Origin: Umezawaea endophytica
GTDB lineage: Bacteria; Actinomycetota; Actinomycetes; Mycobacteriales; Pseudonocardiaceae
NCBI RefSeq assembly: GCF_025061645.1
Contig: NZ_JANYMP010000002.1
Location: 124,001 to 188,000 of the forward strand
Direction: 5' to 3'
DNA: 64,000 nucleotides
This document shows, one piece after another, positions 27,433-36,074 of this stretch (positions within the stretch are counted from its first letter, which is position 1; each line of letters begins with the position of its first letter). The notes under the pieces were generated by a model, which saw only the letters and a program-made list of their open reading frames with translations, had not been told where the DNA came from and made no database searches. Made by a program: the position numbers and the translations under genes.

Positions 27433-28302
27433 TCAGCCGCCGATGATGCGGTCCGCGAGGTAGACGGCGCCGGTCAGGGCCGTGATCCGACGTGCGGACT
27501 CGTCCCACGTCGTGCCCTCGGGCTCCAGCGTCAGCACGGCCATGATCTTGTGGCCGTACGTGCCGGTCGTGTGCATCGCGGGCCGGGTGAGGTCCGGGGT
27601 CGCGGCGCGCTCGGGGCCGTCCTTCGACGCGCCGAGGTCCCGGCGCGGCTTCGGTTCGACGCACGGGCGCGGCGGCACGTCGCCGAACCGCGACCAGCCC
27701 TGCTTGAACGCCACCCGGCCGGGCACCGCGGACGGGATGCCGAACGACTGGTCGAACCCGTCGGTGGCGCACTTGGTCGCCTCGGACAGGTTGCCCATCA
27801 CGAAGTCGCGCACGGGCGCGGGGGCGTCTTCCAGGACGTGCCGGTAGATCGTCACGACGTCCGCCGCGCTGAGGGCCGTGTACCCCCAGAAGCCGACGTT
27901 CACCGGCGGCGCGGAGTCGCGCAGGTTGAGCCGCACGACCGCGCGTTCGACGATCTTCTCCCAGCCCAGCCGGACCCACAGCTCGCTGGCCGCGTCGTCG
28001 TCGCTGGAGCGCAGCATCGGCACCAGCAGCGCGAGGTCCGCCTCCGGGATCGGCGTGGTGGCGCCGTAGGTCTCGAAGTAGTCCAGCGCGATCAGGATCT
28101 TCACGATCGACGCGGACCGGATCTGCTGGTGCTCGTTGAAGCGGAGGGTCGTGCGGGCGGAATCCCGGTCGTACACGGCGAACGCCACCGTCACGTCCGG
28201 CGGTGCCGCGGCACGGGCGTCGGTGGCCGGGTCGGCCTGGGCGGGAACCGCCGCGGCCGTCACGAGCGCGAGCGCTAGGACGGTTGAAAGGATCTTGTGC
28301 AC
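27433..28302 (-). CDS. Secreted serine hydrolase, class A beta-lactamase-like
   Basis: Exported protein of 289 residues with a signal peptide ending near AQADP. The penicillin-binding-fold motifs are recognisable: SASIVK (SxxK), SSDDDAASE where SDN is expected, and KQGW in place of KTG. These changes make a true beta-lactamase less likely than a D-peptidase-like or lipoprotein-type hydrolase. GTG 28302 has TAGGTT (28315-28310) seven bases upstream, suggesting a leaderless start. Divergent from the FAD oxidoreductase gene. Confidence 0.82.
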   Translation of the reverse strand: MHKILSTVLALALVTAAAVPAQADPATDARAAAPPDVTVAFAVYDRDSARTTLRFNEHQQIRSASIVKILIALDYFETYGATTPIPEADLALLVPMLRSSDDDAASELWVRLGWEKIVERAVVRLNLRDSAPPVNVGFWGYTALSAADVVTIYRHVLEDAPAPVRDFVMGNLSEATKCATDGFDQSFGIPSAVPGRVAFKQGWSRFGDVPPRPCVEPKPRRDLGASKDGPERAATPDLTRPAMHTTGTYGHKIMAVLTLEPEGTTWDESARRITALTGAVYLADRIIGG

Positions 28303-28369
28303 GCGGCCGAACCTAGCCCTGTGACGCAGGCGACGGAAGCGACTTCGGGTCCCGCGCGTTCTACCGGTT

Positions 28370-29419
28370 GTGATCAGCGTGGACGTCGTGGTGATCGGGG
28401 CGGGGCAGGCGGGGCTGTCCGCCGGGTACTTCCTGCGGCGGGCCGGGATCGACCACGTCGTCCTGGACGCCGACCGCGGCCCCGGCGGCGCGTGGCAGCA
28501 CCGCTGGCCGACGCTGCGGATGGCGACCGTCCACGGCATCCACGACCTGCCCGCGATGCCCTTCGAGGTCGTGGACGACCTCGCGCCCGCCAACGAGGTG
28601 CTGCCCGCGTACTTCGCGGACTTCGAGCGCCGCAACGACATCCACGTCGAACGACCCGTGTCCGTGACCGCCGTCCGGAACGGCGACGACGGCAGGCTGC
28701 TGGTCGAGAGCGCCGACGAGACGTGGTCCGCCCGCGCGGTGATCAACGCCACCGGCACGTGGACCCACCCGTTCTGGCCGCACTACCCCGGCCAGGAGCT
28801 GTTCCGGGGCCGCCAGTTGCACACCGCGAACTACGGGGGACCCGAGGAGTTCGCCGGGCAGCACGTCATCGTCGTCGGCGGTGGCTCGTCGGCGATCCAG
28901 CTCCAGTTGGAGATCCAGCAGGTCGCCACGACCACGTGGGTGACCCGGCGCGAGCCGCTGTTCACCGACGAGCCGTTCACCCACGACATCGGCCGGGCCG
29001 TGGTCGCCCGCGTCGACGAGGCCGTGCGGGCGGGCCGTCCGCCCGCCAGCGTCGTCAGCGTCACCGGCCTGTTCCGCACGCCCCAGGTGCGCGCCGCGCA
29101 GGAGGCGGGCCTGATGGACCGGCTGCCGATGTTCGACCGGATCACCCCGACCGATGTCGCCTGGGACGACGGTCGGGAGGTGCGCGCCGACGCGATCCTG
29201 TGGGCCACCGGGTTCCGGGCCGCGATCGACCACCTGGCGCCGTTGAGGCTGCGCGGCCCCGGCGGCGGCATCAAGCTCGACGGCACCCGCGTGGTCGCCG
29301 ATCCCCGGATCCACCTGGTCGGCTACGGGCCCTCCGCGAGCACCGTCGGCGCGTCGCGCGCGGGCCGTGCCGCCGTGCGCGAGCTGAAGGACCTGCTGGC
29401 CCCCGTGCCGGTCGGCTGA
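28370..29419 (+). CDS. FAD/NAD(P)-binding oxidoreductase (flavin monooxygenase-like)
   Basis: A 349-residue single-component flavoprotein. The FAD motif is VIGAGQAGLSAGYFL (residues 7-21), the NADPH Rossmann motif IVVGGGSSAIQLQLEI is near 165, and the ATGFRAAIDHL motif of flavin monooxygenases is near 280. It is related to CzcO-type monooxygenases; the substrate is unknown. GTG 28370 is used because the motif begins seven codons later. The next gene pair is a two-component system, with no sign of shared function. Confidence 0.9.
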   Translation: MISVDVVVIGAGQAGLSAGYFLRRAGIDHVVLDADRGPGGAWQHRWPTLRMATVHGIHDLPAMPFEVVDDLAPANEVLPAYFADFERRNDIHVERPVSVTAVRNGDDGRLLVESADETWSARAVINATGTWTHPFWPHYPGQELFRGRQLHTANYGGPEEFAGQHVIVVGGGSSAIQLQLEIQQVATTTWVTRREPLFTDEPFTHDIGRAVVARVDEAVRAGRPPASVVSVTGLFRTPQVRAAQEAGLMDRLPMFDRITPTDVAWDDGREVRADAILWATGFRAAIDHLAPLRLRGPGGGIKLDGTRVVADPRIHLVGYGPSASTVGASRAGRAAVRELKDLLAPVPVG

Positions 29420-29482
29420 TCCCGCCCGTGTCACGCTTGTCCCCGGCTGCGCGGGGGACGGTGACGGGCGGGGGAACGGCCG

Positions 29483-30553
29483 GTGGGGAAAGCACTTCGG
29501 GTGGTCGTCGGTCTGATGCTGGGCTTCTTCGGCGCCGTCGTCGAACTCCCGCTGCTCGCCGTCGCCTGGTCGTCGGACCGGGTCGTGGCGCGGCTCGCGG
29601 ACCTGGAACGCCGACGGCTGCTGGTGTTCCTCGGGATCGACAGCGCGGAACCGCTGGACCGGCAGGCGCGGCGGTTCGTGGCGGTGCGGGCACCGGTCGG
29701 GCTGCTCGGCGGGTTCGTGCTGGTGTGGCTGTTCTACGGCCTGTACTTCGCGGTGGTCATCGGCTGGCGGGTGGCCACCGGTGTGCTCGGCCCGTCGACC
29801 TTCGTCGAGGTCGGGTGGACGGCGCTGGTCGGCGTGGTCCTGCTGTTCGTGGAGGCGCAGGGGATCCTGGGGGTCGTCGCGCTGGAGCGCGGGGTGGCGC
29901 ACCGGTTCCTCGGGCCCGGCGAGCGGGAACTGCTGCGGCGGCGGATCGACCAGTTGGCGCTGAGCCGCGCGGGCATCGTGGAGGCGGTGGACGCCGAGCG
30001 GCGGCGCATCGAGCGGGACCTGCACGACGGTGTCCAACAGCGACTGGTGACGCTGGGGATGCTCCTCGGTCGGGCCCGGCGGAACCCGGCGAAGGCGGAA
30101 GACCTGCTGCGCCAAGCGCACGAGGAGTCCTCGCGGGTGCTGGAGGACCTGCGCGAGGTCGCGTGGCGGGTGTACCCGACGGCGCTGGACTCGCTGGGGC
30201 TGCGCGAGGCGCTGGCCGCCGTGGCGGACCGGTCGGCGATCCCGGTGCGGATCGACGTCGAGCTGGCCGGGGACGTGGCCGCGCCCGTGGAGACGGCGGC
30301 GTACTTCGTGGTGTGCGAGGCGGTGACGAACGCGGCGAAGCACTCCGGCGCGGGCGTGATCACCGTGGAGGTGGGACGGGACGAGGAGGTCGTGCGCGTG
30401 CGGGTGGAGGACGACGGGCGCGGGGGCGCGGACCCGGACGGCGGAGGGCTCGCAGGCCTGGCGCGGCGGGTGTCCGCGCTGGACGGGCGGTTCGCCGTGA
30501 CCAGCCCGGTCGGCGGACCGACCGAGATCACCGCGGAGTTGCCGTGCGGGTGA
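29483..30553 (+). CDS. Sensor histidine kinase (LiaS/DesK/NarX-like)
   Basis: Membrane sensor kinase of 356 residues. Three or four hydrophobic segments occupy residues 6-30, 72-98 and 110-135, then the HisKA_3 dimerisation helix has the phospho-acceptor H181 in RIERDLHDGVQQRLV, and an HATPase domain follows with an N box (CEAVTNAAKHSGA, near 275) and G box (DDGRGGADPDGGGLAGL). No large sensor domain is present, so it may sense membrane state. GTG 29483. It overlaps the response regulator gene by ten bases. Confidence 0.94.
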   Translation: MGKALRVVVGLMLGFFGAVVELPLLAVAWSSDRVVARLADLERRRLLVFLGIDSAEPLDRQARRFVAVRAPVGLLGGFVLVWLFYGLYFAVVIGWRVATGVLGPSTFVEVGWTALVGVVLLFVEAQGILGVVALERGVAHRFLGPGERELLRRRIDQLALSRAGIVEAVDAERRRIERDLHDGVQQRLVTLGMLLGRARRNPAKAEDLLRQAHEESSRVLEDLREVAWRVYPTALDSLGLREALAAVADRSAIPVRIDVELAGDVAAPVETAAYFVVCEAVTNAAKHSGAGVITVEVGRDEEVVRVRVEDDGRGGADPDGGGLAGLARRVSALDGRFAVTSPVGGPTEITAELPCG

Positions 30554-31182
30554 TCCTGGCCGAGGACTCGACCCTGCTGCGCGAAGGACTGGCGCGCCTG
30601 CTGGCCGAGGAGGGGCACGAGGTCGTCGCGGCGGTGGGCGACGGCGGCGCGCTGGTGAGCGCGGTCGCCGCCCACCGGCCGGACGTGGTGGTGGCGGACG
30701 TCCGGATGCCCCCGACGAACACCGACGAGGGCTTGCGCGCGGCGTTGGAGATCCGCCGCTGCTGGCCTGCCGTCGGGGTGCTGGTGCTGTCGCAGTACGT
30801 GGAGAAGCGGTACGCCGTCGACCTGCTCACCGGGCCCTCCGACGGCGTCGGCTACCTGCTCAAGGACCGGGTCGTGCGGGTGGACGAGTTCCTCGACGCC
30901 CTGCACCGCGTCGGGTCGGGCGGCGCCGCGTTCGACCCCGAGGTCGTGCGGCAACTGCTGTCCCGCACGACCCGCGAGATCGGGGCGCTGACACCGCGCG
31001 AACGGGAGGTGCTGTCCGCGATGGCGGAGGGCTGCACGAACGCGACCATCGCCGCGCGGCTGCACGTGTCGCTGAGCGCCGTGGAGAAGCACGTCGCGAG
31101 CGTCTTCGACAAGCTCGGGCTGTCGGGTGTGGACGGTTACAGCCGGAGGGTCCTCGCGGTGCTGCGCTACCTGGGGTCGTGA
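30544..31182 (+). CDS. NarL/LuxR-type response regulator
   Basis: Cognate regulator of the preceding kinase, 212 residues. The receiver domain has acidic E7 and D8, phospho-acceptor D52 (VVVADVRMPP) and K107 (YLLKDRV). The LuxR helix-turn-helix is at about 144-190 (LTPREREVLSAMAEG through VEKHVASVFDKLGL). GTG 30544 lies within the kinase 3' end, ensuring coupled translation. The receiver has a small insertion (PTNTDE) after the phosphorylation loop, common in this subfamily. Confidence 0.95.
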   Translation: MRVILAEDSTLLREGLARLLAEEGHEVVAAVGDGGALVSAVAAHRPDVVVADVRMPPTNTDEGLRAALEIRRCWPAVGVLVLSQYVEKRYAVDLLTGPSDGVGYLLKDRVVRVDEFLDALHRVGSGGAAFDPEVVRQLLSRTTREIGALTPREREVLSAMAEGCTNATIAARLHVSLSAVEKHVASVFDKLGLSGVDGYSRRVLAVLRYLGS

Positions 31183-31802
31183 CTGTCCTGCTTGCGCCTG
31201 TTCACCCTGGAGACGACGAACCAGACGAGCGCGACGCCGACCGCCACGAGCACGCCGGTGGACACGAAGCCGGCGTACTGCTCGACCAGGTGCCACTTCT
31301 CGCCGAGCAGGAAGCCCGCCATGATCAGCGCGGTGTTCCAGATGAGGCTGCCCGCCGCCGTCAACCCGATGAACTTGGGCAGCGGCATCCGCTCGATGCC
31401 CGCCGGGATCGAGATCAGGCTGCGGAACACCGGGATCATCCGCCCGAAGAACACGGCTTTGGAGCCGTGCTTGCCGAACCACGCCTCGGACCGGTCCACG
31501 TCGGACACGTCGACCAGCGGCAGCTTCCTCACGATGGCCCGGATCCGCTCCCGCCCCAGCAGCGCGCCCAGCCAGTACAGGGCCAGCGCGCCCACCACGG
31601 ACCCGGCCGTGGTCCACGCGATGGCGGCGACCAGGCTCATCCCGCCGCGGCTGGCGGTGAAACCTGCCAGTGGCAGGAACAGTTCGCTGGGCAGCGGCGG
31701 GAACAGGTTCTCCAGGGCGATGGCGATGCCCGCGCCCGGCGCGCCGAGCGTCGTCATCAGCCCGGTGACCCACTCGATGACCGCTGTTACGGGGTTGCTC
31801 AT
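31167..31802 (-). CDS. DedA family membrane protein
   Basis: Polytopic membrane protein of 211 residues of the DedA/VTT family, implicated in lipid-carrier flipping and membrane homeostasis. The signatures ENLFPPLPSELFLPLAGF and FGRMIPVFRSLISIPAG are present, including the conserved Glu and Arg residues needed for function. ATG 31802 has GGAGG upstream. Its 3' end overlaps that of the convergent response regulator gene by 16 bases. Confidence 0.94.
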   Translation of the reverse strand: MSNPVTAVIEWVTGLMTTLGAPGAGIAIALENLFPPLPSELFLPLAGFTASRGGMSLVAAIAWTTAGSVVGALALYWLGALLGRERIRAIVRKLPLVDVSDVDRSEAWFGKHGSKAVFFGRMIPVFRSLISIPAGIERMPLPKFIGLTAAGSLIWNTALIMAGFLLGEKWHLVEQYAGFVSTGVLVAVGVALVWFVVSRVNRRKQDSHDPR

Positions 31803-31873
31803 GGCCTCCAAGCTAGGGAAAGGACCCTGAGGCCCGCACTGGAGGCGACCGCACGGTCGGGGTGGGGTTCTCC

Positions 31874-32329
31874 TCAGGTGGTACCCGCGGCGCGGTCGGC
31901 CAAACCGCGCACGCACCGTTCCATGATCCGCTGCAACGCCCGCCGGTAGAGCCACCCGGTGCCGGGGACGACCGGTCGGAACGACGAGTGCCAGCGGATC
32001 CGCGTGCCCTCCCCGTCCGGTTCGAGGTCGACGGACGCCCGGTAGTCCCGCACCGCCAGCCCGGACAGCAGCACGTACCCCAGCCTGCGGTTCGGCACCA
32101 GTTCCACGATCTCCTCGCGGCTCACGACGGGCTTCGGGAACCGGTTCGTGCGGAACACCCGGACCGCGCCGATCCCTTCGCGCTCGGTGGCGCCCTCCCG
32201 CTCCAGTGCGAACGAGTCCAGCGGCGACCAGCCCGGCCAGGAGGCCCCGTCCCTCACCAGCGCGTACACCCGTTCAGGGGCGGCCGTCGTCCGCGCGGTG
32301 GCGTCCACTCTCTGTACCATGTGGTACAT
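31874..32329 (-). CDS. SRPBCC (polyketide cyclase/START-like) family protein
   Basis: A 151-residue helix-grip protein with a hydrophobic ligand cavity: the start VDATARTTAAPERVYALVRDGASWPGWSP is typical of the polyketide_cyc2 group. The function is probably binding or detoxifying a small lipophilic molecule. ATG 32329 lies inside the first of two tandem palindromes shared with the divergent TetR gene. An internal ATG (32320) or GTG could be the actual start. Confidence 0.87.
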   Translation of the reverse strand: MYHMVQRVDATARTTAAPERVYALVRDGASWPGWSPLDSFALEREGATEREGIGAVRVFRTNRFPKPVVSREEIVELVPNRRLGYVLLSGLAVRDYRASVDLEPDGEGTRIRWHSSFRPVVPGTGWLYRRALQRIMERCVRGLADRAAGTT

Positions 32330-32343
32330 GTACCATCTGGTAC
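32314..32343. promoter_or_regulatory. Twin palindromic operators between the SRPBCC and TetR genes
   Basis: Two copies of GTACCA-N2-TGGTAC occur at 32314-32327 and 32330-32343, 16 bp centre to centre. The first runs into the SRPBCC start codon (ATG 32329, minus strand) and the second ends at ATG 32344 of the TetR gene. Each is a 14-bp palindrome with a two-base centre. The layout suggests the TetR protein represses both genes from one 30-bp site. Confidence 0.85.
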
Positions 32344-32904
32344 ATGTCAGGACAAGGGGATCGCCTGCTGGCCGCCGTGATCGAGCACATCGCCGAGCAC
32401 GGCCTGGCCGACCAGAGCCTCCGCTCGCTCGCGACCGCCGTCGGCACCAGCCACCGCATGCTCAGCTACCACTTCGGCAACAAGGAGGGCCTGCTGGTCG
32501 CCGTGGTCCGCGCCGTCGAGGAGAACCAGCGCCGAGCGCTGGCCGACCTCACCGCCGACCGCGACAGCAGCCCCGCCGACCTGGCCCGCCGGTTCTGGGA
32601 ACGCCTGACCGACCCCGCCCTGCGGGCCCACGAACGCCTCTTCTTCGAGCTGTACGGCCAGGCCGTCCAGGGCCGCCCCGGCACGAGCGCGCTGCTAGAC
32701 GGCATCGTCGACTCCTGGATCGACCCACTGGCCGCCTACGAGCACAGCACCGGTGTCCCGCTCCCGGAGGCCCGCGCCCGTGCCCGCCTCGGCTTGGCCG
32801 TGTCGCGGGGCCTCCTGCTGGACCTGGTGGCCACCAACGACCTGGACGGCGTGAACGCGGCCATGGAGCAGTTCATCGCCTTCCACGAACGATCTCGCGC
32901 GTGA
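32344..32904 (+). CDS. TetR family transcriptional regulator
   Basis: TetR-type regulator of 186 residues. Helix-turn-helix at about 27-46 (QSLRSLATAVGTSHRMLSYHFGNKEGLLVAV) and an all-helical ligand domain. The predicted start codon abuts a GTACCA-N2-TGGTAC palindrome, so it probably autoregulates and controls the divergent SRPBCC gene. Its 3' end overlaps the convergent SDR gene by 32 bases. Confidence 0.93.
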   Translation: MSGQGDRLLAAVIEHIAEHGLADQSLRSLATAVGTSHRMLSYHFGNKEGLLVAVVRAVEENQRRALADLTADRDSSPADLARRFWERLTDPALRAHERLFFELYGQAVQGRPGTSALLDGIVDSWIDPLAAYEHSTGVPLPEARARARLGLAVSRGLLLDLVATNDLDGVNAAMEQFIAFHERSRA

Positions 32905-33631
32905 GCTCGTCCAACCGCGCGGCGTCGCCGGGGTCGAACGTCCTCAGCGACAGGTCGACCGGCCTGCCCCGGTCGTTCGGGTGGAACCCGACGGGAGGCG
33001 GCTCCTCGATCAGGGGCAGCAACGGCCCGATCGCCTTGGCGACCGGCTGCGCGAAGAGCTTCTCCACCGTCCTGATCACCGCGCGCATCGGTTGCCGGTA
33101 CTGCGAGATCGCGTTGGTCTCGGTGAATCCGGGGTGGAACAGCACGTACGCCTTCTCCGCCCCGACCGAGACGCCGAGCAGGTCGTTCATCCGCCCGGCC
33201 TGCATCTGCGCCTTCACGGCCGAGTACCCGCGTTCGAGCTGCGGGTCCTCCCAGCGCACCCGACCGACGGTCGTGCCCGGCGCGGAGAACGCCACCACCA
33301 GCCCCGCGTCCACGCCGTGCGCCAACAGGTACCGGCTCAGGTAGTACAGCGCGAACGTCGCCTCCAGCCCGTCGGCGGTGACGATCCGCCTCGGGTTGAA
33401 CCGGGCGGCGGTGAGCACCAGCACGTCCACCCGGTCGGGCAGCGCGGCCACCACCCGGTCCACCTCCGCGATCAGGCTCAGGTCGGCCCTGATGAACTCG
33501 ATGTCCTCCGACAGCCCCTTCCGGGTGCTGCTGCCGACGGCGATCACGCTGTCCCCGGCCGCCGCCCGCGCTTCGGCGATGCCGCGCCCCATGCCGTCGG
33601 TGCCACCGGCGACCACGATCGTTTTTCCCAT
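32873..33631 (-). CDS. Short-chain dehydrogenase/reductase-like protein
   Basis: NAD(P)-binding Rossmann protein of 252 residues. The nucleotide motif VVAGGTDGMGRGIA is at about 5-18, the catalytic Tyr/Lys pair is in GYSAVKAQM (YxxxK with an apparently shortened spacing), and the NNAG region is replaced by LVLTAARFNP. It belongs to the light-dependent protochlorophyllide reductase-like SDR group. ATG 33631 begins at the motif. Divergent from an HxlR regulator 47 bases away, the likely controller. Confidence 0.88.
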   Translation of the reverse strand: MGKTIVVAGGTDGMGRGIAEARAAAGDSVIAVGSSTRKGLSEDIEFIRADLSLIAEVDRVVAALPDRVDVLVLTAARFNPRRIVTADGLEATFALYYLSRYLLAHGVDAGLVVAFSAPGTTVGRVRWEDPQLERGYSAVKAQMQAGRMNDLLGVSVGAEKAYVLFHPGFTETNAISQYRQPMRAVIRTVEKLFAQPVAKAIGPLLPLIEEPPPVGFHPNDRGRPVDLSLRTFDPGDAARLDELTREIVRGRR

Positions 33632-33678
33632 AGGCTCACTGTCGAACAGCCTCCCGTGCGGCGGAAGGAGGCACATCA

Positions 33679-34044
33679 ATGTGCCCACCAGCCATGACCC
33701 TGTCCACGCCGGTGCCGCTGGCGGAACACCGCGCGTGCCCCGTCACCGACGTGCTGAACCGCGTCGGCGACCGCTGGAGCGTCGTCGTCATCGTGCTGCT
33801 CGGTGGGAAACCCTTCCGCTTCAACGAGTTGCACCGCTCGATCGAGGGCATCAGCCAGCGCATGCTCACCCGCACCCTGCGCGGCCTGGAACACGAGGGC
33901 CTGGTGAGCCGCGAGGTCTTCCCGACGAACCCGCCCGGCGTCGAGTACGCGCTGACGGCGCTGGGCGAGTCCCTCCTGGTGCCGCTGTCCGCACTGGCGC
34001 GGTGGGCGGTGGAGCACCACGGGGAACTCGCCGCGAAGCCGTAG
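33679..34044 (+). CDS. HxlR family transcriptional regulator
   Basis: Winged-helix HxlR regulator of 121 residues with the family opening CPVTDVLNRVGDRWSVVVIVLLGGKPFRFNEL (Cys at about 20, a possible redox or electrophile sensor) and the recognition helix ISQRMLTRTLRGLEHEGLV. AAGGAGG at 33665-33671 precedes ATG 33679. It probably controls the divergent SDR gene, the usual arrangement for HxlR regulators. Confidence 0.93.
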   Translation: MCPPAMTLSTPVPLAEHRACPVTDVLNRVGDRWSVVVIVLLGGKPFRFNELHRSIEGISQRMLTRTLRGLEHEGLVSREVFPTNPPGVEYALTALGESLLVPLSALARWAVEHHGELAAKP

Positions 34045-34046
34045 CG

Positions 34047-34610
34047 CTAACGGACCAGCAACCCCCTGAGGGCCGCCTCGGCGATCGACTCGGCCTCCCC
34101 GAGCCCCAACGGCGCGTGCCCGCTGACCAACCGGAACACCAGGGGGCCGAACAGGAGGTCGGTGGCCGTGTCCACGTCGACCTCCTCGCGGACCTCCCCG
34201 CGTTCCACCGCCCGCCGCCACAGCACCGCCACCGCCTCCCGCCGCCCGGTCAGGAAGAACTCGCGGAAGTAGGGCGCCCCGGCGGGATCCGTCACGCAGG
34301 CGGCCAGCAGTTGGGCGAACGTGCCCCCGGCCGGGCTGGCGTAGAACTCGCTCACCAGCCGCACCTGTTCGGTGAAGTCGCCGACGGCACTACCGGTGTC
34401 CGGCAGCGGAACCGCGCCCGCCATCCTGATCCCGAAGGCCTCCGCCGCGACCGCCGTCCTGCTGGGCCAGTGCTTGTAGATCGTCGCCTTGCTGACGCCG
34501 GACCGGGCGCTGATCGCGTCCACGGTCGCCGCGGGCAGCCCTCCTTCGGCGAGCAGCGCGCAGGTGGCCGTGAGGACGGACTCCCGCGCCCGGACGCTCT
34601 GCGGTCGCAT
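34047..34610 (-). CDS. TetR family transcriptional regulator (aldo/keto reductase operon)
   Basis: TetR-type regulator of 187 residues with a helix-turn-helix at about 25-50 (PAATVDAISARSGVSKATIYKHWPSRTAV) and a TetR_C_11-like ligand domain. ATG 34610 is ten bases after the aldo/keto reductase stop, so the two form an operon. A palindrome upstream of the reductase (35476-35490) is the probable operator. Confidence 0.92.
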   Translation of the reverse strand: MRPQSVRARESVLTATCALLAEGGLPAATVDAISARSGVSKATIYKHWPSRTAVAAEAFGIRMAGAVPLPDTGSAVGDFTEQVRLVSEFYASPAGGTFAQLLAACVTDPAGAPYFREFFLTGRREAVAVLWRRAVERGEVREEVDVDTATDLLFGPLVFRLVSGHAPLGLGEAESIAEAALRGLLVR

Positions 34611-34620
34611 CACCCGGCGC

Positions 34621-35454
34621 TCACGACGACAGCGAGGCGAACTCGTCGTCCGCCAGTTCGACGGACCGCGCGCCCAGGTTGTCCTCCAGGTGCGCGATCG
34701 AGGCCGTGCCGGGGATGGGCAGCACCACGGGGGAGCGCTTGAGCAGCCACGCGAGCGCGAGCTGCGACCGGCCGGCTCCATGCCGCGCGGCGAGGACGTC
34801 GAACGGGCCGCCGTCCTCGAGGAGCTTGCCCTTGGCGAGCGGGCTGTACGGGATGAAGGCGATGCCGTTGGCCGTGCAGTGGTCGAGGACCGGTTCGGAC
34901 GTCCGCAGGGTCAGGTTGTAGCGGTTCTGCACCGACGCGATGGTCGCGAACTCGCCCGCGGCCTCGACCTCGTCGACGGTCACCTCGCTCAGCCCGATGT
35001 GTCGGATCTTGCCCTCCTGCTGGAGCAGCGCGAGTTCGCCGATCTGGTCGGCCAGCGGGACCTCGGGGTCGACGCGGTGGAGCTGCAGCAGGTCGATCCG
35101 CTCCAGGCCGAGGTGGCGCAGGCTCAGCTCGACCTGCTGGCGCAGGTACTCGGGGCGGCCGACGGCGGTCCACCGGCCGGGGCCCTGGCGGGTGAAGCCG
35201 ACCTTGGTGGCGATGACCAGGTCGTCGGCGTAGGGGTGCAGCGCCTGCTTGATGAGCAGGTCGGCGACGTTCGGGCCGTACGCGTCAGCGGTGTCGATCA
35301 GCGTCACGCCCAGCTCGACCGCGCGCCGCAGCACGGCGACCGCGCCTTCCGGGTCGAGGGACTCGCCCCACACGCCGGGGCCGGGGAGCTGCATCGCGCC
35401 GTAGCCGAGGCGGGACACTTCGAGGTCGCCGCCGATGGAGAACGTGCTGGTCAT
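34621..35454 (-). CDS. Aldo/keto reductase
   Basis: NADPH-dependent oxidoreductase of 277 residues with a TIM barrel. The catalytic tetrad is visible: Asp and Tyr in DTADAYGP, Lys in IATKVGF and His in LLQLHRVD. The C-terminal cofactor site PIPGTASIAHLEDN is intact. ATG 35454 has GGGAG at a good distance. It leads an operon with the TetR gene; the substrate is unknown, probably a xenobiotic carbonyl. Confidence 0.94.
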   Translation of the reverse strand: MTSTFSIGGDLEVSRLGYGAMQLPGPGVWGESLDPEGAVAVLRRAVELGVTLIDTADAYGPNVADLLIKQALHPYADDLVIATKVGFTRQGPGRWTAVGRPEYLRQQVELSLRHLGLERIDLLQLHRVDPEVPLADQIGELALLQQEGKIRHIGLSEVTVDEVEAAGEFATIASVQNRYNLTLRTSEPVLDHCTANGIAFIPYSPLAKGKLLEDGGPFDVLAARHGAGRSQLALAWLLKRSPVVLPIPGTASIAHLEDNLGARSVELADDEFASLSS

Positions 35455-35475
35455 CGTGATCTCCCAAAAGTAAAC

Positions 35476-35490
35476 TGAACGTACAGTTCA
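35476..35490 (-). promoter_or_regulatory. Palindromic operator upstream of the aldo/keto reductase
   Basis: TGAAC (35476-35480) and GTTCA (35486-35490) flank GTACA, 22 bases before ATG 35454 and within an AT-rich patch. It also reads as AACTG-N6-CAGTT. It is probably bound by the operon's own TetR regulator. Confidence 0.6.
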
Positions 35491-35515
35491 CCTTACGCCG
35501 ACCCGCGGCCGTGCG

Positions 35516-35944
35516 CTACAGCCACGCCTCGTCGTCGGTCGCGCGCGCCAGCACCCGCTGGAGCAGCACGCGCAGCGCCTCCCGGTCCCGCGCCGACACC
35601 CCGCGCAGGAACTCGGCCTCGGCGCGGGCCAGCGGACCGTGCGCGTCGGCCAGCAGCCGTTCGGTGCCGGGGGTCAGCGAGAGCCTGCGGGTGCGCCCGG
35701 ACGCGCCCGCCTCGCGCACGAGGTGCCCGCCGCGCTCCAGGTCGTCCACCATCCCGTGCAGCGACTGCCGGGTGATCCCGAGCTGCCGGGACAACTCCGT
35801 GATCGTCAGCTCCGGCTCGACGCGGAGCTGCGCGAGCAGCCCGAACTGCCGGACGGTCAGCCCGTACCGGCGGAGTTCGGCGTCGGCCAGGCGGGACGCG
35901 ATCGTGTGGGCGTAGGCGAGCAGGTACGGAACGGGGGGCCGCAT
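35516..35944 (-). CDS. MarR family transcriptional regulator
   Basis: MarR-type winged helix-turn-helix protein of 142 residues. The recognition region is LTITELSRQLGITRQSLHGMVDDLERGGHLVRE and the wing SGRTRRLSLTPGTERLL. It is divergent from a DrrAB-like exporter, the standard MarR-exporter layout. ATG 35944; a palindrome at 35955-35969 covers a possible -10 box (GACAAT), suggesting autorepression. Confidence 0.92.
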   Translation of the reverse strand: MRPPVPYLLAYAHTIASRLADAELRRYGLTVRQFGLLAQLRVEPELTITELSRQLGITRQSLHGMVDDLERGGHLVREAGASGRTRRLSLTPGTERLLADAHGPLARAEAEFLRGVSARDREALRVLLQRVLARATDDEAWL

Positions 35945-35954
35945 GGCGTCGATT

Positions 35955-35969
35955 GTCAGGCACCCTGAC
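35955..35969. promoter_or_regulatory. Palindromic operator between the MarR gene and exporter
   Basis: GTCAGG (35955-35960) and CCTGAC (35964-35969) are perfect inverted arms around CAC, eleven bases before the marR start. On the minus strand GACAAT (35957-35952) is a plausible -10 for a leaderless marR mRNA. On the plus strand TGACGG (35966-35971) and TATTCT (35990-35995), 18 bp apart, could drive the exporter. One MarR dimer would control both directions. Confidence 0.65.
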
Positions 35970-36074
35970 GGAAACGTGAAATGTTGCCCTATTCTTCTCG
36001 GGCTCTCACCGCCAATCCATCGTCGAACCGGCTCTCCAGCGTGGCTGGCGCATGTCCGGAATCAGGAGGTTTCG

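Noticed and set aside
28297-31182. A 961-codon plus-strand frame spanning the FAD oxidoreductase and kinase genes
   Set aside because: It is a frame shadow of three real genes with clear motifs; its sequence before 30544 is Arg/Gly/Pro low-complexity, and only its last 212 codons (the response regulator) are genuine.
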